Positions 33,142-44,040 of a stretch of DNA of 64,000 bases are shown here, one piece after another; position 1 is the first letter of the stretch, and each line of letters opens with the position of its first letter. The notes beneath the pieces are model-generated. The model was not told the DNA's origin. It was given only the letters and a program-made list of their open reading frames with translations, and ran no database searches. The DNA lies in contig JASKMD010000014.1 of assembly GCA_030144725.1 (NCBI GenBank), positions 2,904,870 through 2,968,869 on the forward strand. The letters are read 5' to 3'. This DNA is from Haematococcus lacustris. Lineage: Eukaryota > Chlorophyta > Chlorophyceae > Chlamydomonadales > Haematococcaceae. Position numbers and translations under genes: made by a program.

Positions 33142-34015
33142 TGGGGCAGTCCTTCATGGTGTGCCCCGCCTTGCGGCAGTAGAAGCACGCCTTGCTGTCC
33201 CGCAAAGCCGCACGCTGAGCATCGGAGAGACGAGTGCCCCGGCTGCGGCTTGGGCTGGTGTGGAGCATGGCGTCCAGCTCCATGGGCACCGCGGCAGTCT
33301 CAGGGCGGGGAGGGCGGGGAGCGGAGGGAGGGCGATAGGAGGAGCGGGAGGTTGAGGTGGAATAGGAGATGGCGTCCACCCGATCCGCGATGGTGGAGGC
33401 TTCGGAAAAGGAGGTTGGCTCGCGCAGCTCCAGCTCACGCCGCACTGAGGGCTTGAGGCCCCGGATGAACCGGTCGAGCTGTTCGGCGGGCGAGAGGTCC
33501 GTGACCTCCAGGCAGAGCGCTGTGAACTCGCCAAGGTACCGCCGCACGGAGCTCGTTTGGGTGAGAGCTGCCAAGCGGTCCCTTGCATGGCGCAGCCGGT
33601 TGACAGGCGCGAACTGCCTCTCGAACGCAGCGACAAAGCACGTCCAGGAGGTGAAAGAGCTGACGCTGCTACGGTACCACAGGAGAGCATGGCCGGAGAG
33701 GAGGGTGGCGACGTAGACGATCCGTTGGGCGTCCGTCAGCTCGGAGATTGTGAAAAAGAGATCCACTGCGAATAGCCAAGCCGCCACGTCCGTGGTACGG
33801 CTGCCAGAGAAAGTGGCGGGTGGATTGGTACGCGGCATACGCTGCTGAGGGGCAGGAGCGGGAGTAGGAGGAGGAGCAGGAGCAGGAGCAGGCGCGGGCG
33901 CCGCCGGAGTGGTTTGCTGCAGGGACAGTTGAGCGAGCTGCTGTTCCAGCCGCTGGATTGTGGCCTGCTGCTCCGAAAATACGCGTTGCATCTGAGCGAT
34001 CTCTTCCGCGTTCAT
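33142..34015 (-). CDS. gag: Gypsy Gag with zinc knuckle
   Basis: ATG at 34013-34015. N-terminal helix (EIAQMQRVFSEQQATIQRLE), a Pro/Ala-rich linker, a retrotransposon-gag capsid region (DVAAWLFAVDLFF, LLWYRSS), then Arg/Ser-rich sequence and a CCHC knuckle CFYCRKAGHTMKDC near the end. The DNA transposon enters within two codons after the knuckle; the frame then runs ~20 codons into its TIR before stopping (33080). In the parental element Gag would continue briefly and pol lies in the -1 frame. Confidence 0.88.
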
Positions 34016-34118
34016 GGCGGCGCGGGATTAGCGGAGAGAATGCGGAGTGGGAGAGAGGAGCGGTGGAGTGGGAGAGACGAGGGAAGAGCACTGCGGTTCC
34101 CGAGAGAGAAGGCACCAA

Positions 34119-34458
34119 TGTAACGGAGCTGAGACTAGGGAGCCTGTGAGGGCGGGAGAACGAGACAGGACCCGGGGTCAGATAGAGTTCTGAGCCAAGG
34201 TACCTGTCTCTGCCCTCACAAAGCCTTAAGTACTCCAAACCATTCACATTCTTATCCTAACACGTGTAAAAGGGAAAAAGGTGTTTGTAAACTGTGAACT
34301 TCTGTGCTCGGTGCATCCGCCTAGGTTCGGAGCACCTTGCACAGAGAACAACAGAAGCATCCACTGCAAGAAAAGAACAAGTACCCAGTTCGCTAAAGAT
34401 CAGACATGCAAGTCAGTTTAAAAGATGCAAGCCGTCCATGTTGCGCATGTCCACTACA
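34119..34458 (-). repeat. Gypsy LTR (5' LTR of the element)
   Basis: 340 bp, one difference from the other LTR. Directly inside it on the minus strand (34101-34118) is TTGGTGCCTTCTCTC, a primer-binding-site candidate beginning with the TGG complementary to a tRNA CCA end. The tRNA species is not identified. Confidence 0.92.
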
Positions 34459-34463
34459 ATGTG

Positions 34464-34690
34464 TATGGCAGGTTTTCCTCCATGCAGACAGAACACCACC
34501 CACAGTGCAAGGACCTGACTCTGCCTTTGCGTTGGTATTATATTGCCCTCTGGGCTGATGAGGGAGGCGCTGGCACTCACTGGTGAAGGTAGGGCGCACA
34601 GCATGGATGGCAGCACCCTCCTCAACCCTTACACTACCGTCACAGCAATTCACGTGTAAAACATTGGCAGAAGCCGTTCACGCACCACCT
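34464..34690 (-). pseudogene. PH-gene fragment, right half (exon 4 remnant)
   Basis: Matches the PH gene at about 15283-15425 (intron plus the 3' part of exon 4, including the donor before TFT) and again at about 15547-15620. The ~120 bp holding the 5' part of exon 4 is deleted, so the copy cannot encode the PH domain. Confidence 0.75.
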
Positions 34691-35697
34691 CACCTTGAGA
34701 GTACAGTTTGTACAATACGGCTTCCTGTTCGACAAGGTGCATAACCATCATCGCCTCGGTGTGCTCATTGTATCGTTTGAGCCTCAAGCTTTCAGTCAAC
34801 GTCACCAATAGAAACCTGAAGCTAACATGACTACCTTCATAAGAATGACTTGCATAACCTCGACAAGGGTTGAAGCTAACCTGGTCATTAACATCAAGCT
34901 CTAACATCTACCACATGAGGTCCCCGTGAACTGCAGCATAGATCAGAAACAACTCCCCTATTTTTCACTGAACAGGGTGTTGCCTGTGCACAGCCTCACT
35001 CAGCTTCTGCTTCACCACTACAGCGTCATCGGTCCGGTCTAGTTCAGTCTAGTCTAGTTCAGAGCAGGCCAAGAGGGTGCGCTGCCCTCCGCCTGTGGGC
35101 CCCTGGATCTCCCGGGTGCTGCCCACTGACATCATATGCGCTGCCCGCGCCCACCCTAGCCACACCACCCTGTGCAGCCTAGTCATCCTAATTGAGCTGC
35201 ACAAGAGTGTGACCCGGGTCGGCCCCTGCCCTGCCCTGCCCTGCATGTGGCATGCAGCCAGCATGCTAGCATGTGCCATAGCAAAAACGAGGCAAGCCAC
35301 CCCACGCCATACCACCCCCACCACCCCTGGAGCTGCCCGCCTCGGCGCAAGCATTGCAGCAGTGTGCAGAGAGTCCACAAAGGGGTGCTGCCACTGCAGC
35401 AGCTGCAGCAGCAACATTGCAGCAGTGTGCAGGTCCCCACAGGGTTGCTGCCACAGTCCACAAAGGGGAGTGCGGACACTGTGTTTGGCGGGGACTGCGA
35501 CCCGTAGCTGGTAGTGAGCCAGAGGTCTGCAGCCCTCAGGGCCCAGTGTCCCGCACCCCCTCCCCCTCACCCTACAGGCTGCCAGAGGCCTCTTGCGCGC
35601 CCTGCCCAGCTCGACCTGCACCAGGCTCTGCCTGCCGCTGCACCTGCCCCTGCCTGCCACTGCTTCACCTCAGCTGATGCAGCTTGCCAAGGGGGGC
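34691..35697. other. Intergenic / 3' UTR of the SelS-like gene
   Basis: No coding exon. It contains a ~70-bp repeat pair (gcattgcagcagtgtgcag near 35351 and 35413, each followed by cacaaaggggtgctgcc-like sequence) and a candidate SECIS hairpin at 35070-35150. The nearest minus-strand TGTAA lies at 34626-34630, inside the PH-gene pseudofragment, which would give a ~1.07-kb 3' UTR. Confidence 0.5.
35070..35150 (-). promoter_or_regulatory. Candidate SECIS element
   Basis: On the minus strand ATGA (35132-35135) is followed by an 11-nt strand ending GTGGGC. After a ~20-nt loop comes GCCCAC, then GCG-GA (GA at 35088-35089), giving a stem II of about 11 pairs with one mismatch and a UGA/GA quartet-like core. 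Weak point: the apical loop begins AGCACCC, so the usual AA is missing (CC variants are known in some SECIS). It lies ~560 nt past the TGA. Found by eye; no folding was run. Confidence 0.3.
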
Positions 35698-37119
35698 CTA
35701 GCGTCACCCGCCCCGCTGGGGGTTGCGGGCGCTGCGGAAAGAGGGCAGCAAGCTGCTGCTGGCATCCAGGGGGTTGTACACTGTGGAGGGCAGGTAGGAG
35801 GGCAGGCAGGAGGGCAGGTAGGCAGGCGAGCCGGCAAGCAGGCAGGAACAGAGCCAGTTTACCGGGCTGGCGCATGCCTAAGCAGGTGAGTGACCGCATG
35901 GCAGGCAGGCAGGCACAGCAAGCTGATTGCCTGCAAGTGAAGTCAAGGGTGTGCTGTGTCGTGAAGGGAGGGCAGCTAGGAGGGCAGGTGGGCGGGGCGA
36001 GCAGTCAGATTAGCACAGCTGACTTCACAGCGACGGATTTTCCACAACAATGTGCTTTTCACGGGCTTTTGAGATGCAGCAGTGCTCAGGCTGGACTTGA
36101 ACAGCTGCAGGCCCATGGCTGCATGCGCAGACATGCTGTAGAGTCTGCAGGCGCTGGGCTCACGTCGTGGCGGCTGTGGCACCGGGTCCGCCTCCCGCCT
36201 CTCCCTGGCCTGCTGGGCCTGCAGCCTGGCAGCCTCCTGCAGTGCAACAGCCACACTGTGTGTCAGTCACCGCTGCAGCCAGGCTGGCACTGCAGCCAGG
36301 TGCCTGAGCCTGAGCCAGACAGGGGAGGCAGACGGCGGTGCTGGCAGTGTGTGCGCGTCAGGGTCGCCCCAGGGCAGCTACGCTTTCCCTGCTGAGCTGG
36401 CCGTGATGCGGGGTGTAGCAGCTTACATTGCTGTGCAACACATCCAGCTACCAGCTTCTGGCCTGCCCGGCCTCCCTACTGATTTCCTCCTTTCCATGCT
36501 GACGGCAGTTGACAGTTGCAGCTGTCAATTGGCATGCATGCAGCACGGGGCCTGGGTCCCTCTTCCTACCATTCATGCTGAGCTGCTCCTAGCCAATTTA
36601 ACCCAATGCAAGACTATGTGACATGGTGTACTCATCAAGGCTGTACTTACTGTCGCATTTTTTCTTTTCACCTCCTCTGCTTCAGCTCGCTGCTTAGCCT
36701 GGGCCTCATATGCTGCCTGCTGCTGTTCCAGCCACTGGGTACGCCTCACATCATGCACAAACTGTGCCCCTCTGGTGGGGTCTACAGAAGCTCCTGAGCA
36801 GGCCAGGTCAAGGAGGTATAGGAAGAGGCCACGCCCCTCTGCCACAGTCCGATGCCGGTCCTACATCAGACAAAAAGGTCCTGCTGCACCTCATGCTGCA
36901 CTCACCGCCAAGAACGGCTTTGGGCACCGGGCTGCTGCCAGAAGGACGGGCCCCTCTGAAGGACGGCCCCCTCAGCTTCACAACAACCCATAGCAGAAGA
37001 GCTGCGGCAAGCACTACGAGCGCGGGATACTCGCTCAGGAACCGTAGCGCAGGATGTCGGTTCGAGTCCTCTACGAGTAGGATGAAATCTTCCTTGTCAG
37101 GATCATTCCCGAGCCGCAT
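35698..37119 (-). CDS. Selenoprotein S (VIMP)-like membrane protein, probable Sec at penultimate codon
   Basis: Four exons: 36906-37119, 36651-36781, 36164-36236, 35698-35780 (GT-AG, phases match; 501 bp if the TGA is read through). Features: short N-terminus, one membrane segment (ALRFLSEYPALVVLAAALLL, WVVVKL), a helical Gln/Arg/Glu-rich region (FVHDVRRTQWLEQQQAAYEA, KQRAEAEEVKRKN, RLQAQQARERREADP), then YNPL and an Arg/Gly-rich tail ending RNPQRGG-TGA-CGC-TAG. SelS/VIMP is an ER-associated-degradation protein that recruits p97/VCP. It has this layout, a YNPL motif, and Sec just before the last residue (GG-U-G). So the TGA at 35704-35706 is probably Sec and the TAG at 35698-35700 the true stop (166 aa). 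If not, it is a 164-aa Cys-less form. Confidence 0.65.
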
Positions 37120-37387
37120 GTTTACTATACTATATTTATTGATATGAGGGGCATCAAGAGGGGCAATATCCTTAAACAACGGACAAAACCAATGTTGCGG
37201 TGCTTTCAAAACGTCCAGCTTGCTTCATCGTATGGATGATAACTAGGGGGGCATACTCTGCTGCTCATACCAAGCACTTCAGCCAAGTCAAGCTGCTGGG
37301 TGCTGGCTTGCATGTGCATGATTTGTTTCATCTGCCCACTGCCAGTTAATTTTGCAATTTCCTATATTGCGGTTCAGCTACATCGCT
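37120..37387. promoter_or_regulatory. Bidirectional promoter region, SelS-like / glucosidase II beta
   Basis: Only 268 bp separate the two divergent ATGs. Both products act in the ER, so joint regulation is plausible. No specific element is claimed. Confidence 0.45.
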
Positions 37388-40300
37388 ATGCAGGCCCGGT
37401 CTATGTCGGGGCTCCTGCTGGTTTCAGTAGCATGTTTTTCAGTAGCATCGGCAATAGTGCCGCGCGGGGTTGCTCCAAATAAGGCTGATCATTACTCTGG
37501 AGCGGGCGGCGTTTTTACATGTCTTGACTCCTCTGTGACGATCCCGTACTCGCGGGTTAACGACAATTACTGCGACTGCCCCACAGATGGCAGTGACGAG
37601 CCAGGTATTTTATCACAGCTGGCAATGCAATGCGGGATCTATGTGAACTTATACTCATCCCCCCCGCCCCGCGCAGGCACTGCTGCGTGCTACCACGGCA
37701 GCTTTTACTGCGCAAACCGCGGCTATGAGCCTCAACAGCTGTCGGCGTCATTCGTCGACGACGGTGTTTGCGGTACGATGGCGACGAGGTAGCACAGCTT
37801 GCACAGTTAACGCCTGCCGATGCGCATCAGCTTGGGACCCTTGGTCGCGGTGCAGATTGCTGCGATGGGAGCGACGAGGCTCGCGGCCGGTGCAAGAATA
37901 CCTGCCTCGACAAAAGTAGCTCCCAGAAGCAAGCAATCAAGGACCGCGTGGCACAAATTAGCCAATCCTTAGACAAAAAAACAGACCTCCAGGCCCAGGC
38001 CATCCAGCTCAAGGCAAACTGGGCAGGCAAAGCCCACTCAATACGTTCAGAACTGGAGGCCCAGGAGGCCGAGGTGCAACGTCTCCAAGGTGACAGGCAG
38101 GGGGCGAGATGCAGAGTCAGCCTTGTATAATCGGTTCACCAGCATGGCATGACCCAGGGTAACAAGTGCAGCTACCACTGGAACGTCCAGTCAGACCGTT
38201 CAGCAACAGCTTGGTGCTAGCACTGACAATCACAGACTGGCTCATGCTGCTGCAGCTGCCAAGGAGTCAGCGGATGCTGCAGCTGCTGACGAGCGGGCCC
38301 AGATGGCAGCGCAGGAGCTGGCTCGGCAGTCGGAGGCAGACGAGGCGGCACGTGCCGCAGCAGCAGCAGGGCAAGCCGGTGCAGCAGGGGGTGGCGAGGC
38401 GCAACCAGACCTGGATGCTGGAGGCGGCTTGGAGTCAGCTGACATGCGGGTGAGTAGCGACAGCTGGCACTGCTGCAGGTCATGCATGTGGTGGGTGCGC
38501 CATGTAGGCAGAACCCAGCTTGTAGCAACAGGCGCCTAGGGACATGTTTGGCAATAGGGGGAGCAGCTGATGCCTGGAAGTCCACTGCTAGCAGCCCAGC
38601 GGCCCCAATGCTACTGCAGGGCAGGGCAGGGCAGGGCAGGGCAGGGCAGGGCAGGGCAGGGCAGGGCAGGGCAGGGCAGGGCAGGGCAGGGCAGGGCAGG
38701 GCAGGGCAGGGCAGGGCAGGGCAGGGTTGGGTTGGGCAGGAGGTCTGTGACGAGTCCCAGGCAGGCAGTGGGGGCGGCAGGTCCTCCCTCCCAGCAGAGA
38801 GGGAGCGGCAGCAGAGCGGTGATAAGTGAGCAGCCAGGTGTGGTGGGGACGATGGCTGGGTGAGTCAGGGCCTGAGTCAGGGCCCGCCCCCTGCCTGCAC
38901 AGGCTGCAGCGGTCCCTGCTCCCAGTGCAGCGGGGCAGCGGGGGGTCCTGCCAGGGTGGCTGTGGCTGCCCCCCCTCCTGCTGTTACTCCTCATCAGCCT
39001 CACTGTGGCCCCCCTGGCAAGGTAATGGCTGCAGGCTGCCCAGCCCCCCCTACCAGCACGGACACCCTCAGCTGCTGACCCAGGGCCTACGTGGGGCTAG
39101 GCCCAGCTGGAATATGTCAGCGGCAGCCTGGAGCTGCAGGGTGTCTGGAGCTGCCTGCTGGCTTGCCAGCAGTGTTTTCTTGCATCAGGGCGAGACGGGG
39201 GGAGCAACTGCTCAAAAACTTTCCAGTGCAGCTGCACTGAACCAGCTCCAGCACCAGCAACGGTGCAAGCAGCGGCAGCAGGGCAGTGGGGGAGGAGGGA
39301 AAGGGTGGACCCAGGGCAAAGTCGAGGCCGTATCAAGGCCGGGTCAGGGCTGGGTCAGGGCCAGGTCAGGGCAGGGCCAGTGCTGGGTCAGCGGTGGGTG
39401 TGGGCTTGTCAGGGCTGGTCCCCTGCTGCCCTGGCCTTGCAGCAGCTGACCCTGGGCCAGAGGTCAGGCCCAGGGCGCTGAGCCCCCATCATGCCCCTGA
39501 GCTTGCTTGGCTGCCCCCAGCCCCCCTGTCCCTGCCACTGCCAGCTGCTTGCTGCTCTGCTCAGGCTGCCGCTCTGCTGTGCGGAGCAGCGCAGTGCAGC
39601 CAGCACTCCAGCACTCCTGTTACCCAGAGCCAGATGCTGCTCCCTGCTTGCCGCCTCTTGCGCCTTCACTTGCTGTCCAGCCCCCGCCAGGCCCTGGCAG
39701 CTGGTCCCTCAGCAGCCGCACAAGTCATCCTGCCTGGTGACTCCGAGCCAGTCCTGCTGATCCGCAGCGTCCTGCTGATCCCGCCCAGCTCCCTTGCCTG
39801 TGTCATGCAGGAGGAGACGGATGAGGAGAGGGGCCGCAGGATTGCAGCGCAGTGGACGACTGATCCAGCTGCAGCCGGCGCGGCTGTGAGTAAGACGGCA
39901 GCGTCCTGCACCCTGACCCTGACCCTGACCCTAACCCTGACCCTGACCCTAACCCTGACCCTGACCCCACAAGGCCCTTCACATGCTGCATGACACACCT
40001 CCACAATGGGGCACAGTATGTGAGACAAGGGACAAGCACAGCCCCGGCCGCTGTGCACACAGCTGGCAGCAGGCAGTTCACAGCACTGAGCAAATGGCTG
40101 CAGCAAGAGGTTGGCTGGTAGCGGCTGTCCACCTCCCCCCTTCCCTCCCCCTCTCCCCTCCCTCCACCCCCCTCACCATATTTCCTTGCACCCAAGCAGC
40201 CTCAGGGGCAGGCCGGGGGTGGGGGGCTGGTAAGCAGGTGTGGAACGAGGTGTGGGCGGCATATGGCGGTGGTAGCAGGCGGTGGCTGTCTGGAGGCACG

Positions 40301-41786
40301 CCCTGGCCTTACCAGAGTGGAACAGAGCAGCACTCAGCACTTCACGGCACATCACCGCAGACACTGCTTTAGGTCAGGCTGCCGCACACGCAAGCAGCAG
40401 CAGCAGCAGCAGCTCCAGCAAAGGCCTTGCCCACCATGTGTGACGGCAGCAGCAGCAGCAGCAGCAGCAGCAGGCAGCTCCAGCAGGCTAGACTGCCTCA
40501 TTGGCAAGCAACAGCTCTAGAAAGCATTCTACACAGCAGTGGTGCCAGTTCCAGCAGCAGCAGCAGCAGCAGCCCCAGCTGCCCCAGCTGCCCCAGCCGT
40601 GTGAGTTGCGCTGCTGCCCGGCCCCCCTGCTATGGCTGCTAACCCTGCTGGTGCTTGCAGGCCGCTGCCGGTGTGATGTCAGAGGAGGGGGTGGAGGGTG
40701 AGGGGCAGGTGGAGGGCGAGGCGGCGGCCCTGGAGCACTACAGCCAAGACGACTTTGAGGCGCCTGACCACACCCCGCCCTATCACCAGTACCAAGGTGG
40801 GGCAGGGAGAAGGGGGCAAGGCGGGGGGGCAGGGGCAGGGAGGGGGGTGCAGGCAGGGGAGAGGGCAGAGGGTCAGTCACCAGCATTGTGTGATGCTGCT
40901 GGGCGCTGCCTCTTAAGTTTGTTCAGTCTGGTTGCTCCCTATTGAGGAGGGGGGTGCTGGCCGCTGCCCAGCTCACCTGCAATGTCAGCAGTGCGATCAG
41001 CATGCAGGTGGGTATGCAGCAAACAGCACTTCACGGCACAGCATCAGCATGCGGGTGGGTGCAGTCAGCCTGAGTCATCCTCTGATTCAAAATGTGAAAC
41101 AGTTCAATCTTGGTCATAGCCAACATGCAGCACCTGGCGGGCTGCAGCCCCGGACCCCCCACACCCTGACCCCACCCACTCACCTTCCTGCCAGCTTCCT
41201 CACCCGCCCGCATCCTGCCTGACCTGGCTGGCCGCAGCCCCCACCCCCATGCCTGCCCATGACGCCGCCATCGCTGCGGTGACTGCACTGGAGGCAGCTC
41301 AGGCGGCGCTGGCGGCGCTGCAGAAGGAGGCATGGCTCATTGAGCGCTACCACCTGCACGGCGCTGCCTTTGACTTTGGGCCCGGCAATGTGTTCTTGCC
41401 TCTGGCAGGCAGGTGAGCGACCGTGGTCAGGCGGGTAGGCGGGTGGCCGAGCGGCCGGTACTGAGCTGCTCCCGACTAGCTTCCTGCGACTCTCTGCTCC
41501 GGTTCCTGACTGAAAAGCCTCTCCACCTTCCAGCCTCTCCACCTTCCAGCCTCTCCACCTTCCAGCCTCTCCACCTTCCAGCCTCTCCACCTTCCAGCCA
41601 CTCCCCTGCACGCTTGGCCCGAACCCTTCCTTTGCTTGCCTCCCCTGCGGCACGCCGCACAGTGGCACGCTGCAGCCAGGCTGGCCCCAGCATCCAGCAC
41701 ACATGCCAACGGGGCGCTGAGCAGCAGCGCTGAGGGAACCACACAGTCAGGGCAAGCCCGATTGGTTGGAGGGGCGGGGACGGCTG

Positions 41787-41818
<32 letters not shown>

Positions 41819-43532
41819 CCTGGGCGGCATCCCAGCCGGGTGTGGTGTCACCCCTGGCTCGTGGTGTCTCTCCCCCTGGGTCAGGCAGAGGGTCAGGCAC
41901 CAGCATTGTGTGCTGCTGCTGGCCCTTGCCCCACTGCTGACCCGTGCCCCACTGTGTCACTGCACCTGGCCCTGCCCCCCCCAAATGCCCAGCTAGCCCT
42001 TCTAACCTTCTGCGGCCCTGGCGAAACGCAGGCCTTGTCCTCTAGCCGGGTGGGTGGTGTGGTGTGGTGTGGTGTGGTGTGGTGTGGTGTGGTGTGGTGT
42101 GGTGTGGTGTGGTGTGGTGTGGTGTGGTGTGGTGTGGTGTGGTGTCAGGTTCCTGGTGTGGCGGCGCAGGTGCCTGGTGGATGCAGGGCGCTGGCACTAT
42201 GAGGCCTGCTTCTTCGAGTCCGCCTCACAGAGCGAGGCCGGCGGCCTGAACAAAGTCAGCTTGGGTACCTGGAGGGGCTTCAGCCAGGACTACAAGCAGG
42301 TCCGTGGAGGGCAGGCAACAGGGGGGCAGGGCGGGGGGGGGGGAAGTGGGGGGGGTGGGGGGAGACCTGGTAGGTGTGGCGAGAGTGTGGGGGTGGAGTG
42401 AGGGTGTCCAGGCTATGGCTGTGTGCAGTTTGACCACCATGCTGTCTTGGTCTCTCTGCATCATGCATGGGCCCTACATCAAGCTGGTTCACGGCCTGGT
42501 TCAGTTGTTGAAGGGGTGGGCCTGGTGACCCGGGTGGAGACCCTGTTGACGTCCAGGGGGGCAGGGCAGGCTGGGGTAGGCACCAAGTCAGCTGAGGTGG
42601 CTGGGGCTGGGGGGGGGCAGTACTGCGCTGCTCCCACAGCCTGTGGCCCGCCCCCCACCCCCTTTGCTGCCCTGGGGTGCGCCCTCCAGCCACCTGGGCT
42701 CCGCTGTGCCACCGGGCCTAGTGGCCCTGCTGCCCCAAAACACCCGCACCCCTGCCCTGGTCAGGTGCTGGGTGCAGGCCATGCCCCAGGCGGGACCTCC
42801 TCCCTCAATGCACGCTGGCTCAGCCGGAGTAGTCTTCTTCTTCTTCATCCAACCCCCTCCCTAGCCCCCATTCTGACCCCTGCCCCACTGTGCCACTCCC
42901 CCTGGCCCTGCTCCCGCCCCCTGACCCCAGCCCCAGCCCCAGCCCCAGCCCCAGCTGACCTTTAGTGGCCTTGCTCAACCGCAGGCCTTCTTCTCTGGTG
43001 GCGACGCCTGCGCTGGCGCCCCCGCCCGCAGCCTGACCGTGAACCTGGTGTGCGGGGGCCATGAGCAGATGTGGGGCGGGGAGGAGCCGTCCACCTGCGT
43101 GTACACCACCTGGATGAGCAGCCCAGCTGCCTGCAGGGAGGAGGACAGGGCCAAGGTGGGTAGCAGCAAGGCGCAGGGGGCGCAGGGGCGGAGCCTCACA
43201 CCCCAAACCTCCACCTGGCAGCATTGTGTGGCCTTAGGCGCTGGGGCTGCGGTTGCCTGACACCAGCCTTCCTTTCAGCCCCCTGCAGCTCCCTCTGCCC
43301 CTGACCCTCACCCATTCTACTCCCCTCCCCTCCCCCTCCCCCTTCCCCTCACCTCGCCCCCTCTGGATAGTATCCCGCATCCCGTGCCTGTTGGACCCTT
43401 GCTGCATGTCACGGCGTGCTGTTTGTGCAGGAGCTCGCCCAATTGCAGCAGCTCGAGCAGTTTGAGGCGGAAGTCAGGGCGGAAATCGAGGCAGCAGAGA
43501 AAGCAGCCGCAGTCGCGCACGATGAACTCTAG
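37388..43532 (+). CDS. Glucosidase II beta subunit (PRKCSH/GTB1 type)
   Basis: Non-catalytic subunit that holds glucosidase II in the ER and binds mannose arms during N-glycan trimming. Ten exons: 37388-37604, 37677-37772, 37856-38089, 38172-38449, 39811-39885, 40661-40796, 41238-41412, 42149-42299, 42985-43155, 43431-43532; 1,635 bp, 544 aa, all phases agree. Signal peptide (SGLLLVSVACFSVASA). Two LDL-receptor class A-like Cys repeats (FTCLDSS..NDNYCDC..DGSDEPG and YCANRGY..DDGVCDCCDGSDE). A coiled coil (KDRVAQISQSLDKK...), Ala/Glu-rich helix, EETDEERGRRIAAQWT, then the MRH lectin domain (CLVDAGRWHYEACFF, VSLGTWRGF, LTVNLVCGG). The C-terminal HDEL is an ER-retrieval signal, strong evidence that this is the true end. 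Confidence 0.93.
38616..38726. repeat. (GGGCA)n microsatellite
   Basis: About 21 copies of the 5-bp unit in the glucosidase II beta intron 38450-39810. Confidence 0.95.
39907..39968. repeat. Telomere-like (CCCTGA/CCCTAA)n in intron
   Basis: Ten hexamer units alternating ccctga and ccctaa, a degenerate telomeric pattern, just after the exon ending at 39885. Confidence 0.8.
42056..42146. repeat. (GGTGT)n microsatellite abutting a splice acceptor
   Basis: About 18 copies of ggtgt run up to the cag acceptor at 42146-42148 of glucosidase II beta, replacing the usual pyrimidine tract with a G/T tract. Confidence 0.95.
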
Positions 43533-43607
43533 TTCAAGGCTCAGTATAAAGGGAGGGGCCGGTGGACGCGGTACAGTGTTAAGGCAACACAGTGTAGGTC
43601 ACACAAA

Positions 43608-43612
43608 TGTAA
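43608..43612 (+). terminator. Poly(A) signal TGTAA, glucosidase II beta
   Basis: First TGTAA after the HDEL stop, 76 bp downstream. Confidence 0.6.
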
Positions 43613-43906
43613 CACTCGTCGGGGCAAAGGACCTTTCCCAAGCCACATTTCCAGTGACCCCTGCCCCTGCCCCGAGTGTGGCCTACAGAGCGAGTGTGGA
43701 TGCAGCTTCACATGTGATGTCAACCTGTTGAGTCACGCATCCCTCGCCGCAGCCAACTGGCCACCCCACCATTGGACGTGCACCCCCCTTCGTGATGACT
43801 CATAATGTGTCTTTCGGTGAACCAGCAAAAGCCTTCGATGTACGTCAAATGGCAGGGGACCTACTACCGAGCCTGGCGGTTTCATCAAGGATGGCAGCGT
43901 TATTAA

Positions 43907-44040
43907 TAGGGACCGTCCCGACCCATCTAACGTTAGACTAGATTAGACGATTCTAACGTTAGATTGGCTTGCTAGATCTAGTCTAACCATCTAATCTAAC
44001 GTTAGATCTACGTAGATCTACGTAGATGGGACGATCCCTA
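43907..44040. mobile_element. hAT-like MITE
   Basis: 134 bp with imperfect terminal inverted repeats (left TAGGGACCGTCCCGACCC, right end in inverse TAGGGATCGTCCC) and a perfect 8-bp target duplication GTTATTAA (43899-43906, 44041-44048). An 8-bp duplication is the hAT hallmark. The interior is nearly palindromic with repeated taacgttaga and ctacgtagat; no ORF. Confidence 0.85.

Larger units (their letters stand above)
20473..34458 (-). mobile_element. Gypsy-type LTR retrotransposon (chromovirus), host of two nested insertions
   Basis: Two 340-bp LTRs (20473-20812 and 34119-34458) start TGTAACGG and end CCACTACA. They differ at one base (20621 versus 34267). A 5-bp target-site duplication ATGTG flanks the element (20468-20472, 34459-34463). 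Gene order on the minus strand is gag, protease, RT, RNase H, integrase, chromodomain, which is Gypsy order. Removing the Copia (5.55 kb) and the DNA transposon (2.34 kb) leaves about 6.1 kb, a normal size. This copy is dead: interrupted gag/pol junction, a 1-bp shift in RT, and a split integrase. Confidence 0.95.

Noticed and set aside
38903..39021. Possible extra glucosidase II beta exon with a hydrophobic LLLLLLI stretch
   Set aside because: Its length (119 bp) breaks the phase between the exons on either side, and the family has no membrane helix there.
42429..42540. Possible exon FDHHAVLVSLHHAWALHQ in glucosidase II beta
   Set aside because: The exons on either side already join in phase and match the MRH domain without it.
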